Part shown: in pieces, positions 10,870-23,188 of the stretch
Numbering within the stretch: the stretch's first letter is position 1
Layout of the letters: every line of letters begins with the position of its first letter
Source: Apiosordaria backusii
Lineage: Eukaryota; Ascomycota; Sordariomycetes; Sordariales; Lasiosphaeriaceae
DNA: 64,000 nt
Assembly: GCA_030549205.1 (NCBI GenBank)
Contig: JAUKTV010000007.1
Coordinates: 930,001-994,000, forward strand
Direction of reading: 5' to 3'
Notes under the pieces: model-generated
Database searches by the model: none
Told to the model about the DNA's origin: nothing
Seen by the model: only the letters and a program-made list of their open reading frames with translations
Program-made: the position numbers and the translations under genes

Positions 10870-13649
10870 GATGCCGCCAGGGCAGGCATACGGTGGTCAT
10901 GAATACCAACCGCAGCATCCTCAATTCCACGCTCAGCAACACGCATACGGGCAACACCAGCCGCAACAACACCAGCAACGGCCTCAGTTATCGCAACCAC
11001 TTGGGCAACCACAGTCACACCTACCGTCTCTGTCGCAGACCCCATACCCCCAATACGCTAACGGGTATCAAAATGGGAACCAGCAGCAATATCAGCACAA
11101 TCAATATGTCCATCCCGCATACCCTCAGCAGCACCCGCATTCGCAACCACAACAGCTTCCACTTCCGCACCAGCAACCACCAGCGCAACAACACCAGCAC
11201 CAACCACAGCCGCCGGTGCAGCCGACTGCCCAATACTATCCTCAATCGAGTGCGCCACAACCGCAGCCCTATGTAAACTACAGCAATGGGCCCTACAACC
11301 AGCCTTCGCCATCACTAACACCTATACCCACCCCCGCGACTGCTCCCGTACAATTTGTCAACCCGTCCTGCCTTCAACAATTACCCGTCACACCGAGACC
11401 TACGAGTCATGTACCACCGCCATCACAACCTCCTGCGAGAACCATGAGCCCTCAAGTATCTCAGTTGCCTCCGATTGCGAGACCTCCCCAGCGAACACCG
11501 TCGGCCCAAAATAGCCCGAGGCTCACCGAGAAACCACCGCCCTCTCGGACAGCACCGGCATTGCAAATTCCCAAAGATCAAAGACGACCAAGTGTTGGCG
11601 CAGGAGTTGCCAGGTCGCCAGCCACACCAAGTTCCTCCGTACATACCGAGACCCTCCCTCTCTTAATATGCGTCGCCGAGGACTGCTTCGAGAAGGCAAA
11701 CGCGGCAGCTCAAAAGGTCGCCAAATCCATGTCTGATGCTGAAGTAGCAGACCATCACAAATTGGTAGCCACCGGATTAGGGTGTCTTGATGTTGCACTC
11801 AAGTCCAACAAGCTGTGGCCTCGCCTGGAAGCGAGGTTGTGTTTGCGATATGCCAGCATACTTATTGACGAAACGACCAACATTATGGAAGCGGAAACCA
11901 CTTTGACGCGGGGGATTGCTGTTTGCGACAAGGTAAGTTTTGCAACCAACCGTTGTTGGGAGTCCAGACCCTAATTGGATAACAGAACCGGTTTCTTGAT
12001 CTCAAATACTGCTCCCAATTTCTTCTCATGAAGACTCTTTTTCAGCGGAACCCCAAGGCTGCCTTCAAGTTAATAGAGGGGCATATTTCCGACTGCGGGA
12101 CATACAAACATGTTCACTGGATCTATGCGTTCCGATTCCTCAAGGCCTCTTTCCATCTTCAGGCCGGGTCGCCAGCCGAACATAGTGCCATTGACAACCT
12201 CCGGAAGATTGCCGGTGTTGCAAATCAGCGCAAAGACTTTTCGATATTCGCCATGGCCATGCTGCTGGAGGGCTTCGCACACATGACCACCATGAAGGAT
12301 GACTGGGCCAACCGGGTACAGATGTGTATTGCACAGGTGTCCAAGCTGCAGATGGAATCTTCTGTTCATATTCCTCAGATCGATGTCCTATTACGGCTGC
12401 TCGACTTGGCCTGCAGCCTTCACCAGAAAACACATCACATCTCATCACAAAAGTTGGGTCTTCTTCAAAGACAGCTAGACGAACTCAAGAATTCACCAGA
12501 CTGGCCTACTCAAAATGGCGAGGTCTTGCTGTCTATCAACCGCATGCCCAACACGGCGCCAACAGTTAGCAACGATACACGGGCAGTTGTGCGCCAAGGG
12601 GAAGGGAATGTTGACTATTTGGTCTTGTCAGCCTTGGGGAAGCAGGAAGCGTGGGCGTTAACGTAAGTTTCACTGTCACCCGTCCCATCACAACACATCA
12701 ACTAACAAACCGTCGCAGCTGGGTCCTGAACGGGATCGTCGCTCACTACAAAGCCACCACCCCCGGCCGAAGCTCAAGCATGTGGAACGAAACCCTCCGC
12801 GTCCTCCTCGACGATTCCAAAATCTCCACAGCGCCCCAACCCCTCCCCGAAGCTCTCAAGCAGAGCGACTGGACCAAGGAACTGACCTGCTACACCCACA
12901 TCCTCATCGGCCTCCAAGCCGCCACAGTCAGTGACTGGGCCAAAGTAAAGCAGTGCCTCGATTCCATACGCCAGCAATCCCACCCCTCCTCCACAGGAAG
13001 TTCCCTCGAAATCCTCACCCTCTACCTCGAGGGCGTACTATGGCAAGGCTCAGCCAACATGCAGCGCGCCCTCGAGATATGGAAAGACGCCCGCTTCGAA
13101 GTCGATCCCAGCGGGGCGTACAAGAACAACTCCCGGCTCGAGACGGAGCTGTCCATTCTCGCGGCGTTGAGCAGACTGTGGATCATGCAGGAGCCGTCCA
13201 ACGCTGATAATGCCGAAACCGCAGAGCTCGTTGACCTGCTCCGCCCGATATGCGAGGATAATCCCGATTTGGAAATCAGAACCGCGTGGAACCTTGTGCT
13301 CGCGTCGTCGACGTTTGAGCCGGCCATGTCGCTGAATCAGGCGAAGAGGCATATTCAGGGGAGTCTGTCGGGGGCGCAGGAGCTGAATAATACGCACTTT
13401 TTGAGCATGGCGTTGAATATTATGCGGTGCAAGCTGTTTGAGAATGTGGTGGGGGAGCAGGCGCTGAAGAGCGCCAAGGCGGGGAGCACGCAGGCGAAGA
13501 AGAGTGGGAATTTGCTGTGGATGAGTGCTGCGGAGGGGATGCTGGCGCAGAGCTTTGAGATTGAGGGGCAGGTGGGGCTGGCGAGGAGGGCGAGGGAGGA
13601 GGGGGTTAGGTTGGCTAATGAGGCGTATGAGAAGACGAGGGTGGTTTAG
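10853..13649 (+). CDS. SCC4: Cohesin loading factor Scc4/MAU2
   Basis: Three exons (10853-11932, 11986-12662, 12719-13649) encode about 895 residues. Residues 1 to about 260 are very rich in Gln, His and Pro and are probably disordered. From about residue 270 (LPLLICVAEDCFEKANAAAQ) the protein is a run of TPR-like helical pairs matching the cohesin loading factor family. These include LEARLCLRYASILIDETTNIMEAE-type repeats and a C-terminal SLNQAKRHI..LNNTHFLSMALNIM segment. In yeasts and animals Scc4/MAU2 pairs with Scc2/NIPBL to load cohesin onto chromatin. A second in-frame ATG at 10871 (MPPGQAYGG) could be the real start. In the last 150 codons the third base shifts from C to G, with no sign of transfer. 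Confidence 0.85.
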
Positions 13650-14718
13650 TGGGGGTTGTGAGGATAGGGGAGGATCGTGGGAATGTATTTGGCTTTTGGG
13701 ACACAAAGGGATGGATGGGTTTAGGGGGCAGGAAGGCAAGGAAAAGGGGAGGGAAAGGAAAGGAATGTGTGTATTATTCTTTTTTTGTTTGTTTGTGGCT
13801 CTCATGATTGTTCGGCGTCAAAGTTTTTATGAGAGAGCGTGCGTGTGGGATGGGATACCCCTTTTATATGATATTTGCATTTTTTTTACACAAAGCTGAG
13901 GGGGCGTAATGTAGGACAGCACAGCACAGCACAAGCGAGGCGAGCGGGTTTATTATAGCATCAATGGTTAGTGGGGGGCAAGTGTGTACAACAAGGACTG
14001 GGACTGGGTGTGTGTGTATTATTTTGGCTTTGTTGGTGTTAATGAATGGAAGCGTATGTAGTAGCATAGCATAGCAAGAAAAGCCTTGGGCAGGTATATT
14101 GACTTGATGACTTGTGTATGAAGAGTCGCCTTTTTTTACCATGGTTCAGAAAAGGTTGATGTTTGTGGGTGTGTGGCTGCGATGATGAGGCTGCTCCGTT
14201 GAAGGATGAGATGCGGGAACTGATCGCATATACGGTGGATTGTGTCGAGCTTGGGAGGCGTGTTTAGAGATTGCTGCTCCAGTAACTATGAGAGCCTTGA
14301 TGGCTGCCGGGAACATAAGAGCTCTCAATATCCAAGATTGTCGAGTAAGTGTGATATATTCCGGGCGAACCCAAACCAGCCACTGCTCAATGTAAACTAG
14401 TTCACAGCAAAGAATGATGGTATATTTACAAAAAGCCCCTCTGTATGAATAAAAACAGCCAGGTTGTGCCCCCCCTCATCTCCATTTTCCAGTTTCCAGT
14501 TTGCCAATATATAACCAGCCACACTGTTGCCCGCCCTAGAATAATTACCCTACATTTAAATCGGAAAAAAAAGAAGAAGAATATGCCAGAACTTGAACCG
14601 CTTGGAAAAACAACAAATGCGGAAGTAAAGCTAGAAATAGGAGCTGCAAGAATTCAAAAACGCGCTTCAAAAAGACAAAATTATAGCCAGCAGAAAAGAA
14701 CTCCTCCCACAAAATCGC
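13650..14718. other. Convergent 3' interval, SCC4 and DHHC gene
   Basis: Contains 3' flanks of two converging genes. Short simple repeats occur (CAGCA near 13917-13932, TG near 14009-14020). No gene or recognisable RNA is seen. Confidence 0.5.
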
Positions 14719-16559
14719 TTAATCAACCCCATCATCATCCCCCTCCCCTCCATTACTATACTCCCGCCTCGGCGTGCTCGCACCACTCCCCCCCACTCCC
14801 CCCAACCTAGGAGAACTAGTCCCACTCCCTGGCGCCTGCCCAAGCCTAGGACTGCTAATCAACAACGGGCTCCTCGCTCCCGCCCCCCACCTCCCATTCG
14901 TCACCACATTCATCGCTATCCTCTCCTTCTTCGCCCTAATCTCCTCTTGCTTCGCCTCTTCTTGTTGCTCGCCCCCCTCATCAATATCATTATCAATATC
15001 CTCCAATTCTTCGTCCACCGTCCTCCCCCCAGGCGATAACCTCCTCAAACTAACATCCTCCCGCCCAACTCCCAGCCCAGGGCTCATTGGATCGTCGACG
15101 TACAGGTTAGGATCCCGGCCTAGTATCCTATCGGCTTTGCTCGGCGTCTTCCTGTTCCCACCAGGGGAAGGCAACGGCGAGTTCAACCTGCTGTTCGGTA
15201 TAGAAGGTTGCAAATAATGCCTCCCTGCTCCTCCGTCAATATTTACGAGTGGAGGCTGGGAATAATCAGGCTCGGGGTAGTTGGAATCGGCTCCCCACCC
15301 TGCGACTCTTTCTCGTTCCCTTTGCTGTTCCCTTTCTCTTGCTATTCTATCTCGAGCCTCGAGCCATTTCGGACTGGGCTCCCAGCTCCAACCGTCACCG
15401 GTTGTATTGCAGATTGGAATTGGCCAGAACAACGGGACAGGACCAAACAGATGCAGCAGGTTCTTCTTCGCGCCGAGGTCAAATGCATTAGGGAGTTTAG
15501 TGGCGTCTTGCTCGTCCATGAATTCCTCGTAGCGTTTGCGGGCGCGGTATTGTTCCATCTCTGAGGGGGTGAAGCGTCTCGAGCCTGCTTGTAACTCGGG
15601 GTTCCATGATGGATGGGAGGGGTCTTGACGGAGTTCTTCGCCTTCTTCTGGGCGGGTTACTCCAGGGATGGCGTTTTGGTGGATGTCGAGGAGTTGTTGG
15701 CCGTATGATGGCAGCTGAACGCCTTGACCGGGAGTGTGCTGGTTGATGTAGGTCCTGTGCATTGTCTCCCTCAGGGGGGATAGATACCGGGTTTTCTCGA
15801 GGCATTCAATGGTTGTTTGGCCTCGGGTGGCGAGGTAGATGTGCCACCCTGTGAAAGCGCCGACCACGATGCCGATGATGCCTGCTACGATGGCGAGGCA
15901 GATGTAATTTACTGGCATGAGATTCTCGACGTAGGTTGTGTTGGCGAAGATTTCTTCCCATACCCAGCTGGCAGAGCCGAGGAAGGCGTAGAGGGAGAAG
16001 ATGGTGGTGTATATGAGGAAGAGGAGGAAGGCTTTGTGGTTTCGGAGACCGATACAGGTTGCTAGCCAGGGGCAGTGGTGGTCCATCTTGAGGACACACC
16101 GGCGGCAGGTGGAGCAATGATGGGCTCGGTCGGGCTTGCGGGCCTGGCATTTCTTGCAAAATCGAAGCTCGCCGTTGGACTTGACAGTGTAAGATGTGGC
16201 CGTGGGGGGGGCGTGGGTTGGGAGGGTACTGTAGCCATTGTCATTTGTCGTGCTTCCTGGTGGTGTGAATACGGCGGTGGTGTAGCACCAGTTAAGCATG
16301 GCGTACAGAGCAAAACCGACGAGCTTGTAAGTGGTTCCTATCGATAAACAGCACTCGTTAGTCTGGCATATTCCTAGTGAAAGCTAGAGTCTAAGAGCAA
16401 CATACCCAGCCATGTTACCCTAGAGGGCGTTGAGCAGAGACTCCACAGCACATAGACAGCCCAAGTTGTTATCCCGTAGACGAAGGCTAAGGGAAAGTAT
16501 GTGGCGCAGGTGCAACATGTGCGCTCAATCCTCCTCGCCCACCGGCGAGCACTCCCCAT
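14719..16559 (-). CDS. PFA3: DHHC palmitoyltransferase, PFA3-like
   Basis: Two exons (16559-16406, 16337-14719) encode about 590 residues. The N terminus has a Cys-rich segment (RTCCTCATYFPLAFVYG) running into a first membrane span. The Cys-rich zinc-binding domain follows, with CKKCQARKPDRAHHCSTCRRC and the catalytic DHHC at about residues 137-140. Two further membrane spans follow (FLLFLIYTTIFSLYAF and ICLAIVAGIIGIVVGAF). The long cytoplasmic tail is Pro/Ser/Arg-rich and acidic and is probably disordered. DHHC enzymes attach palmitate to cysteines of membrane proteins; PFA3 acts on vacuolar Vac8 in yeast. The ATG at 16559 begins MGSARRWARRIERTC, which fits the family better than the in-frame ATG at 16694. 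The DHHC class is certain; the PFA3 subtype is likely. Confidence 0.88.
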
Positions 16560-18406
16560 ATTTTCGGTCGAGGATTCGCAGTGAGAGGATGGTGCTTCAA
16601 GAATAGGGGAAAACTGGGCGATTGCGGAACGAGAAACCGGAAGAGTCGGGGAGGATGATGGCGGAGGGAATCTTGACAACGGCGTCGCATCCATCAGTTA
16701 TCCGTAGAATTAGGGCGCCGTCGGTTATGGCTTCATCGCTGGTGGTTCGAGAGGTGGACTTGTCGAGAAAGAGAACAAGGGGCAAGGCAGCTGTCAGTTT
16801 AGTGTTTGAAGTTGATGTCGACCACAATTACAGGGGTCTCACGCCTTGTGTCGCTGCCAGCCTCAGCCTCAAACGCGCTGAGCCAATGGGATTAGCGTGT
16901 CACTGACAGTCGGGATAGCGCTCGGGCCGCATACGCTGTTGTTGCCCCTGATTTCCAGATTTACGGAACCGTTGAAGACTTCTAGAATTCTACAAATTGT
17001 ACCTATGGGACGATGTGCTACTTCTTTGATATGACCAGGTCGCTCCCCGAGAGTATTGTAATCATCAGGTTCTCGCACAGAAAAGACGCATCAATTGGGA
17101 CTCGTGATGTCTATACCCTGTCTGGCTGTTTAACTTCCGTTATAATCTCGAGGCATGATTTTCTGGCCAAGAGGAGTGAAGTGTTTGTAGACTGAGAAGT
17201 GCATTAGCATGAGCATAGCTTTAAATCACAAATTCCCCAATGGTCAATAGGAAGAGTTGCCGGTGGGATCGAGTCGGGATCTTCCAAGTAGCATCACCCG
17301 GCACAGCATATTCGCCTCCCAAATGACGCCAGAAACTTGGTCGAGAAAATTGAAGCGAGAAAACATACCATTGGGCACCCACGACCTCAGACATGCAGTT
17401 CCAGGTGCGGGTGGCATGGCGGTGAAGGTCTTCCGGTCAGTGCCAGCTGAAGTTTCGCAGAAATGCACTTGGCAGATTCGCTGTCACATGCTACTGTTGA
17501 CGACATTGCTGGCGTCTGGGATATGCATGAAATGAAAGCCGTCTAGGGGCTAGCTGCATAGGCACGGTACCTTGCGTAAATCCTCTATGGATGACGGAAC
17601 CTTTTCTCCATGTACATAATCATCAAACCTGCAGTTGGCCGCCCTCTGTTTCTCCTCCAAAAGCTCGGATTTCCGCTGTTGCATGCCGTACCAGACCAAC
17701 CGTTCATCTGCCGGGAACGAATCACGCAATCAGATCGCATTCAGCCCGTGTCAAGCTCACGAAGCTGCAGCCACATCGGGACACGTGAAGATAACGGGAC
17801 AGTGGAGCAGGCCAAGTGAGAGCCAAGACAGCGCCTGGATCTGGGATACCGTGGACAGGGGAGGAAAAAAAGCTCGATAAGATTCATCTCGTCGCCAGAT
17901 CCCGGCCGCTATTTTTTCAAGCCGGAAAAAGCCCCATCGCCATCGTCTGATTTGCCAGACGTCGTCCAGAAACCCCAGATGGATCGTGAATCTAGAGCCT
18001 TTACAGCAAGCCAGCCCATTAACGGATCCATCCCTCCAGCAGGTGCCTAGCACCCACGCCTCGAACCACACAACTATCCATTCCCCTCCCCCTCCCCCTC
18101 CCCCTCCCCCTCCAGCACACCATTTTCGAGCCCTACCTGCCATCCCGCTGTTAGATCGACACTCGTCCCGCGACAAGCTCACGATATTCGGTCGATCGAT
18201 CTATCTCGAAAAAATATCCAGAAACAAACACTTGATTGGCAAGCCTTCCCTCGACCACTATCGACGTCCTCCCTAGCCCTAGCTGGTAGCCCCGCTACCT
18301 TGCACGGCGCACGACGCCTTCGAGCTACCAAAGACATATCTTCCTTCAAAGTGCACTCCTGGTAGAGAGGGGTACTGCGGGCGAACATCACTAGCCCGCC
18401 GCAAAC
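16560..18406. promoter_or_regulatory. Divergent interval between PFA3-like gene and ICE2
   Basis: 1.85 kb of non-coding sequence. A (CCCCCT)-type tract at about 18081-18113 lies some 300 bp before the ICE2 ATG, probably in its leader. The only long frame here (minus strand, 17757-18182) is poly-Gly from this tract and is not a gene. Confidence 0.45.
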
Positions 18407-19773
18407 ATGTGGTGGCTAATCAACGCCTGCTCGAGTGCCATCTTCCTGTTCAGCATCGTCCTCTCGATACCAATCGCTTTCGATGTCGGGGGCCGTGACG
18501 CTGGCCTGGCGTACTCGCTATCACTATTCCTCTTTTACATCTTCTACAGTACCAGCAAGCTTATAACACCAGAGAGGTCCCGGGTACGCTGGACTTTCAA
18601 GACTCTGGTCGGTTTATCACAATGGATCGTTATACCTACGTTGTTGATCTGGGCTCTCAACCGCTTTTCGGTCGATGCCGACAGTGCCGGTTGGGTATCA
18701 CGTACCTTCGCACACGTCACAGGACACCACAAGAGCTGGAGGGAGTGGTTCTGGGGTCCAGAAGGGTTCGTTGAAAACGTCGCGTTGGGCTCTTGGGACA
18801 ATACCTTGAGCTATTCGAGCCCTGTTTTCCAGCTTCTCGAAGGTTTCTGCAGCCTGTTGGTGATTCAGGCCGCTGGTCAGATTGCACGATGGCTGGTCAA
18901 CCGTGGGAGAAGTGACACCTGGGTGGTATGTATTACACTCACCCCAAGAGCTATTTTGTGCTGATGCTGACCATTACCCCTCAGATCACACTGCTCGTAA
19001 TCTCCGGCGCCATCAGCTCTATGGCCATCTATTTCCTTTGGCGTGTTATTTGCTTCCCGCAGATTGGTAATCTTGATGCCACCTTTATCGGTGTTGCCAT
19101 GACCTCGGCCTTCTTCCTCTGCGGCTTTGGCATTGCCAGTGGACGCGGAAACCCAATCGAGTCTTCTCTTCTTTTCGCTTACACAGTTCTCTGTGTTTAT
19201 CAAATCTTTACCGATTATCAACCCTCGCCGGAGGCCGCGGCCGCAGCCGAAGCTGCAGCTGCCGCGCAGCCCGATTTTCCCCCGCTACCGCCAATCCTCA
19301 TGGCCTCCTACACCACTTTGCTACATATGCTTAGCAGCCTGCCGTCAGCGTTTGGGCTGTCGTTCCAGTTTCTTTACGCAGCATTCCAGACAATCACACC
19401 GAGTGTCATCATCTCTCTGACATACCGTACCATTGTTTTCTACTGCGCCACAAGAATTATCCCGGCCGTTAGGGAACTGGGCGCCCAGGCTATCATGGAA
19501 GAGCCCACGCTCGAGGACAGCGATGGCGCCAACCGTGTGATTGCTTTCCTCAGCTGGTTTTCGCCGTCAATTCTCATCGCTGTTTACACCAGTCTGCTCT
19601 TACAGCACTTTACCATTTCTGATGGCGACGAACTCGGCTGGACGCTCCGGGCTGGCGATGCCGGTGGCAGCACATGGCGGTGGATCAACCTGGCGGCCAC
19701 TATGGGTCTTTATGCTATCGAGTTGTACCTTGGCGGAGATGGAGATGGCGGGGCGCACTGGAAGACGGATTGA
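18407..19773 (+). CDS. ICE2: ICE2 family ER membrane protein
   Basis: Two exons (18407-18925, 18985-19773) encode 435 residues with about eight to ten hydrophobic spans. Family hallmarks include an N-terminal span pair (LINACSSAIFLFSIVLSIPI; AYSLSLFLFYIFYSTSKLI), GPEGFVENVALGSWDN and the C-terminal WRWINLAATMGLYAIELYLG. In yeast Ice2 works at the cortical ER in ER inheritance and lipid mobilisation for membrane growth. An Ala-rich linker (EAAAAAEAAAAAQP, about residues 270-285) interrupts the central loop. The start ATG is the first in frame after a pyrimidine-rich leader. Confidence 0.9.
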
Positions 19774-20888
19774 GCGATGTTCTTTACAGAGAAACATCGT
19801 TGGCGGATATTGGGAGGAGTCACAGCATGCCATGAATCATGGATGCATACACCATGTGACCATTTGAGCGGCGGTGCGGGAATCTGAGCTGAATAATCGT
19901 GTTCAAAATCGAACAAAAGCTCCTCGCCAATACCATAGCCCGAGTCAAGAAAAGGCGCAGTATAAAGGGGGGGAACACCGGGAGGCACAAGGAATAGGGG
20001 ATAAGGAACAGGAATATCAGGACAGGAAGGGCAAGAAGAGGAAGGCAAGATACCCAAGAGCTAGGAAGCGAAGGCCATGGAAAGGTTGATGAAAGAAACA
20101 TCACCAGTAGGGAGATAGAAATTGCCAGGCCAGAAACCATCATCGGTCTGGCGGGACCGTTTACAACAGACGCACGTTTTCCTTTTCAGTTCTTGCCCCT
20201 CATTATCAGTATCATGCTGATAGTAAACAAATCTATCGGGCAGTAAGATAGGAGAACGGAACGGAACATTGGTATCTGGAACTGAGGTAATGATGAAGGA
20301 TGGATCCGGCAGTTTGGGTGGGTTTTTTTCACACATTATCATCAAATGGGACAACATATCTATCTTCACAGCGAATGGCGTTGGCGGTTTTTTTTGATTT
20401 TGTTTTTTTTTTGACTTGGACTATGACAATGGGGACCCGGGACAGGAACTGGAATTAGGGTTGGCTGGGCTGGACTGGTTGGCAGGCAGGCAGGCAGACA
20501 GGCAGACAAAACATGTATTATTGAAGTTTTCTTTTGTTTAACACCATAGTATTGGCTTGCCCTGTGCCCCCTTGAGTTGTCATTTTACCACTTATCACAT
20601 TCCCCCCATTTGTGTCAGAAAATTGTCTGTACAACAAACCCTTCGAGACAAACGTTACCTCTCCGGGGTTAGCATAGCATAGCATCATCTTCAAGAATTA
20701 CAATCATACCAGAAAGAACGATAGCTTTCGTTTGCAGGTGTGTGTGTATAATGTCATCAATTCGCTTTTCGCTTAGCTATTCCAGAATTTCATATGCAAA
20801 ATCTAACACAATCGCTATCCATCTACCATCCCGTCACCCACCCAAACCACCCAGTGTACACACTAAGGTAGGAAACCAGCCCCCACCC
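19774..20888. other. Convergent 3' interval, ICE2 and AIM6-like gene
   Basis: 3' flanks of converging genes. Contains a GGCA/GACA simple repeat (about 20480-20509), a T run (20402-20412) and a T/A-rich stretch. No gene is seen. Confidence 0.5.
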
Positions 20889-22411
20889 CTACCACATCCT
20901 CTCCCAAATCCTCTTCCACGTCCTAATCTTCCTCCAATCCTCCCTCGTCGCCCCTTGTAAGTCATCCACATTGAGCATATCCATCCCTTCCCCGACTAAG
21001 ACCTCCCAGATTTTATTCCTGACGTGAATCGGCCAAGCAGGCAGCTCCCAGTACCGAGCGACTAACCCCCTTTCGTGCGCGGAGGCGATGTGGGATCTGA
21101 TTTTTGCGAGTTGGCCGGCGGTGGGCTCGCCGCCTTTCCACCATTGGGTTATGCCGATTGAGCGGAAGAAGCTGACGGAGGCGTAATAGGAATTGGAAGA
21201 GTTGTAGGGGGATTCGGGGGAGAGTTTATCGAGGGGGGCGTCGAAGAAGGCGTCTCTTTGGGGTTCAAACGTCGAGTTGGACGGAGAAGGATATGGCGGG
21301 GTGAGGATCAACTCAAAGGGCGTGTTCCCCGTCCCAACAACGGTAATAGGTCTCTTGTGGAATTTGCCGTCTTGGTGGAACGAGAGCCAGCCTTTCTCGC
21401 GGAGGGGGTCGAGTTGCCTCAGGACGTGGGGCCAGGTTGCGTGGCCGGGGGTTTTCAAATCCACGAGCAGGACCAGAGTTTGGTCGGGGTCGACGTCGAA
21501 GACGCCGTTGAGGGTGCCGTTGTAAAAGGGGGTTTTTGGGTTTTGGCGCTCGAGGATGGTGACCAGGGGGTTGACGTAAAGTGATTGAAAAGTGCGGTTT
21601 ACTTGCAGGGAGGCGAGGTCGTGGCCTACCAGGAGGTCGTTGTTGAAGAGCCAGACGTCGGCTTCGACGCCTGTGCAGCCTGCGTAGAGGGCGTCGAAGA
21701 GGGGGACGCGGCGCCAGTAGTCGTTGTGGGAGTGGCAGGGGATGGGGGGGACGTCACGGAGGAAGTCGGTTGGGTACCAGGAGAGGTGTTCGGTGCCGGT
21801 GTTGGGTTGGCCCCAGTTTACGAAGGGGTCGTAGTCGTTGTGGCGCGAGCCGATGATGGAGTCTTTGATGGCGTCGCTTAGGTTGAGGAGGAGGATGAAG
21901 GCTCTATGAGGGAGGGGGGGGTGTTAGTTATGTTATGAAGGTGAGAGTGAGATTTGGGTTTGAGAAGGAAAACATACAATAATGCTGTCCCGAGAACTGT
22001 GACTCGTAATTGCAACCCCCATGATTTCCACAGGCCTCTTTTCCTCTTTGCTCTGCTATTCTTCTCCTGTGATGATGGTGGCTGCCCGCATTTGCTGCAG
22101 CATGGCCCGCCGCCGTTCACCGTCTCCACACCTTGCTCTTCTTGTTCCAGTTCATTGCTGGGGATCTCGGTGTATTCCACTGCTACACCTCCCAGCTTCC
22201 TTTTCTCGAGGGACGCCATGACCGATGAGCGTATCCTGGAGAAAAACCCTCTGTGCTGTGGTTGTTGCGGTTCATTTCCGAGGACGAAGATGGGAGTTGG
22301 CGGTGGTGTTGATGACGATGATGGCGGCGACGGTCTCGGCGTCTCCACTGTCGTCTCCTCCCCGACGATCTCCATGGCGAAGGGCCCCACTGACACCACT
22401 TCTGGGCGCAT
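20889..22411 (-). CDS. AIM6: AIM6-like PLC-type phosphodiesterase
   Basis: Two exons (22411-21978, 21903-20889) encode about 482 residues. A cytoplasmic N-terminal part of about 125 residues has a Cys pair (CCSKCGQPP) and is followed by one membrane span (VTVLGTALLLAFILLL, bridging the intron). The luminal part has the GDPD/PLC-like start CHSHNDYWRRVPLFDAL at about residue 200, then GCTGVEADVWLFNNDLLVGHD, the His/Glu/Asp arrangement of the glycerophosphodiester phosphodiesterase barrel. This matches fungal proteins named after yeast Aim6 (altered inheritance of mitochondria), whose substrate is not known. An upstream in-frame ATG at 22561 would add 50 residues. The start at 22411 (MRPEVVSVG) is preferred only because the added part looks like leader sequence. 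Confidence 0.82.
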
Positions 22412-23188
22412 CTTCTTGTGTGACTTTGAAACGTTATACTGCGTATGAATTCGAAAAGCTGTTGTTTTGACTTGTTCAAAGGGGGGGTTTTCTAGATATA
22501 CAGTGCTTATGTTATTGGAAGAGCGAAGGTGTTGAGGGAACGGCAAAGCAACACATGACACTCGCCACTGATGCTCCCTTGTAATTATGTACCTGCTTCA
22601 CCGGATGACCTGCTAGCTCGGAAACGTGTGAGAATGAGAGGTCAGAAGAGCGCAAACAGAAAGACAACAGAGATGGAATGAAACAGCGAAAGGAAACCGT
22701 TATATTTATCCATTAACAATTGGCCCGCCGGGATTTAATCATGAAGCTGTTAGGTACGGCTGACTGCTGCGGCCTGGTGCTGTGCCAGACCCCCGATGTC
22801 TTTCAGTGGGGCTGGTTAAGGTTGGGTTGCATAACTCTTTTCAATACACATTACGGCTGAGAATGTTGGGAATTGCTTGGAATCAAGAGCAATGAAAAGA
22901 AGAGTGGTGACTGGTTTGAGGGGATCATTCTCTAAGATGATGAACAAGAGGTTGGAAGTTGAAAGATACACGAGTCTGGAATAAGTTGAGGGTTAGGGTT
23001 ATCCACACCAAACTGCCGTTTCGACCGCCCCACCCACTATCTTATCTTATCGTCCCAATCGCCGCGACCTCCCAAAAAAAGTTTTGGAGCAGAGCAGTTC
23101 GACCTGCCCATTTCTGCAGCTCAATCAAATCAAATCGCAACCACCCCAATCCCCACCAACCATCACCAGTCACAAACAGCACGACAAG
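22412..23188. promoter_or_regulatory. Divergent promoter between AIM6-like gene and EBP2
   Basis: 777 bp shared upstream region. Nothing distinct beyond a short TTATCTTATC tract near 23038-23050. Confidence 0.4.

Noticed and set aside
13050..13805. 251-codon minus-strand frame opposite SCC4
   Set aside because: It is antisense to a conserved exon and is full of Pro, Leu, Arg and His, as expected from a shadow frame.
17757..18182. 141-codon minus-strand frame with poly-Gly
   Set aside because: It reads through a CCCCCT simple repeat and has no intron or family signal.
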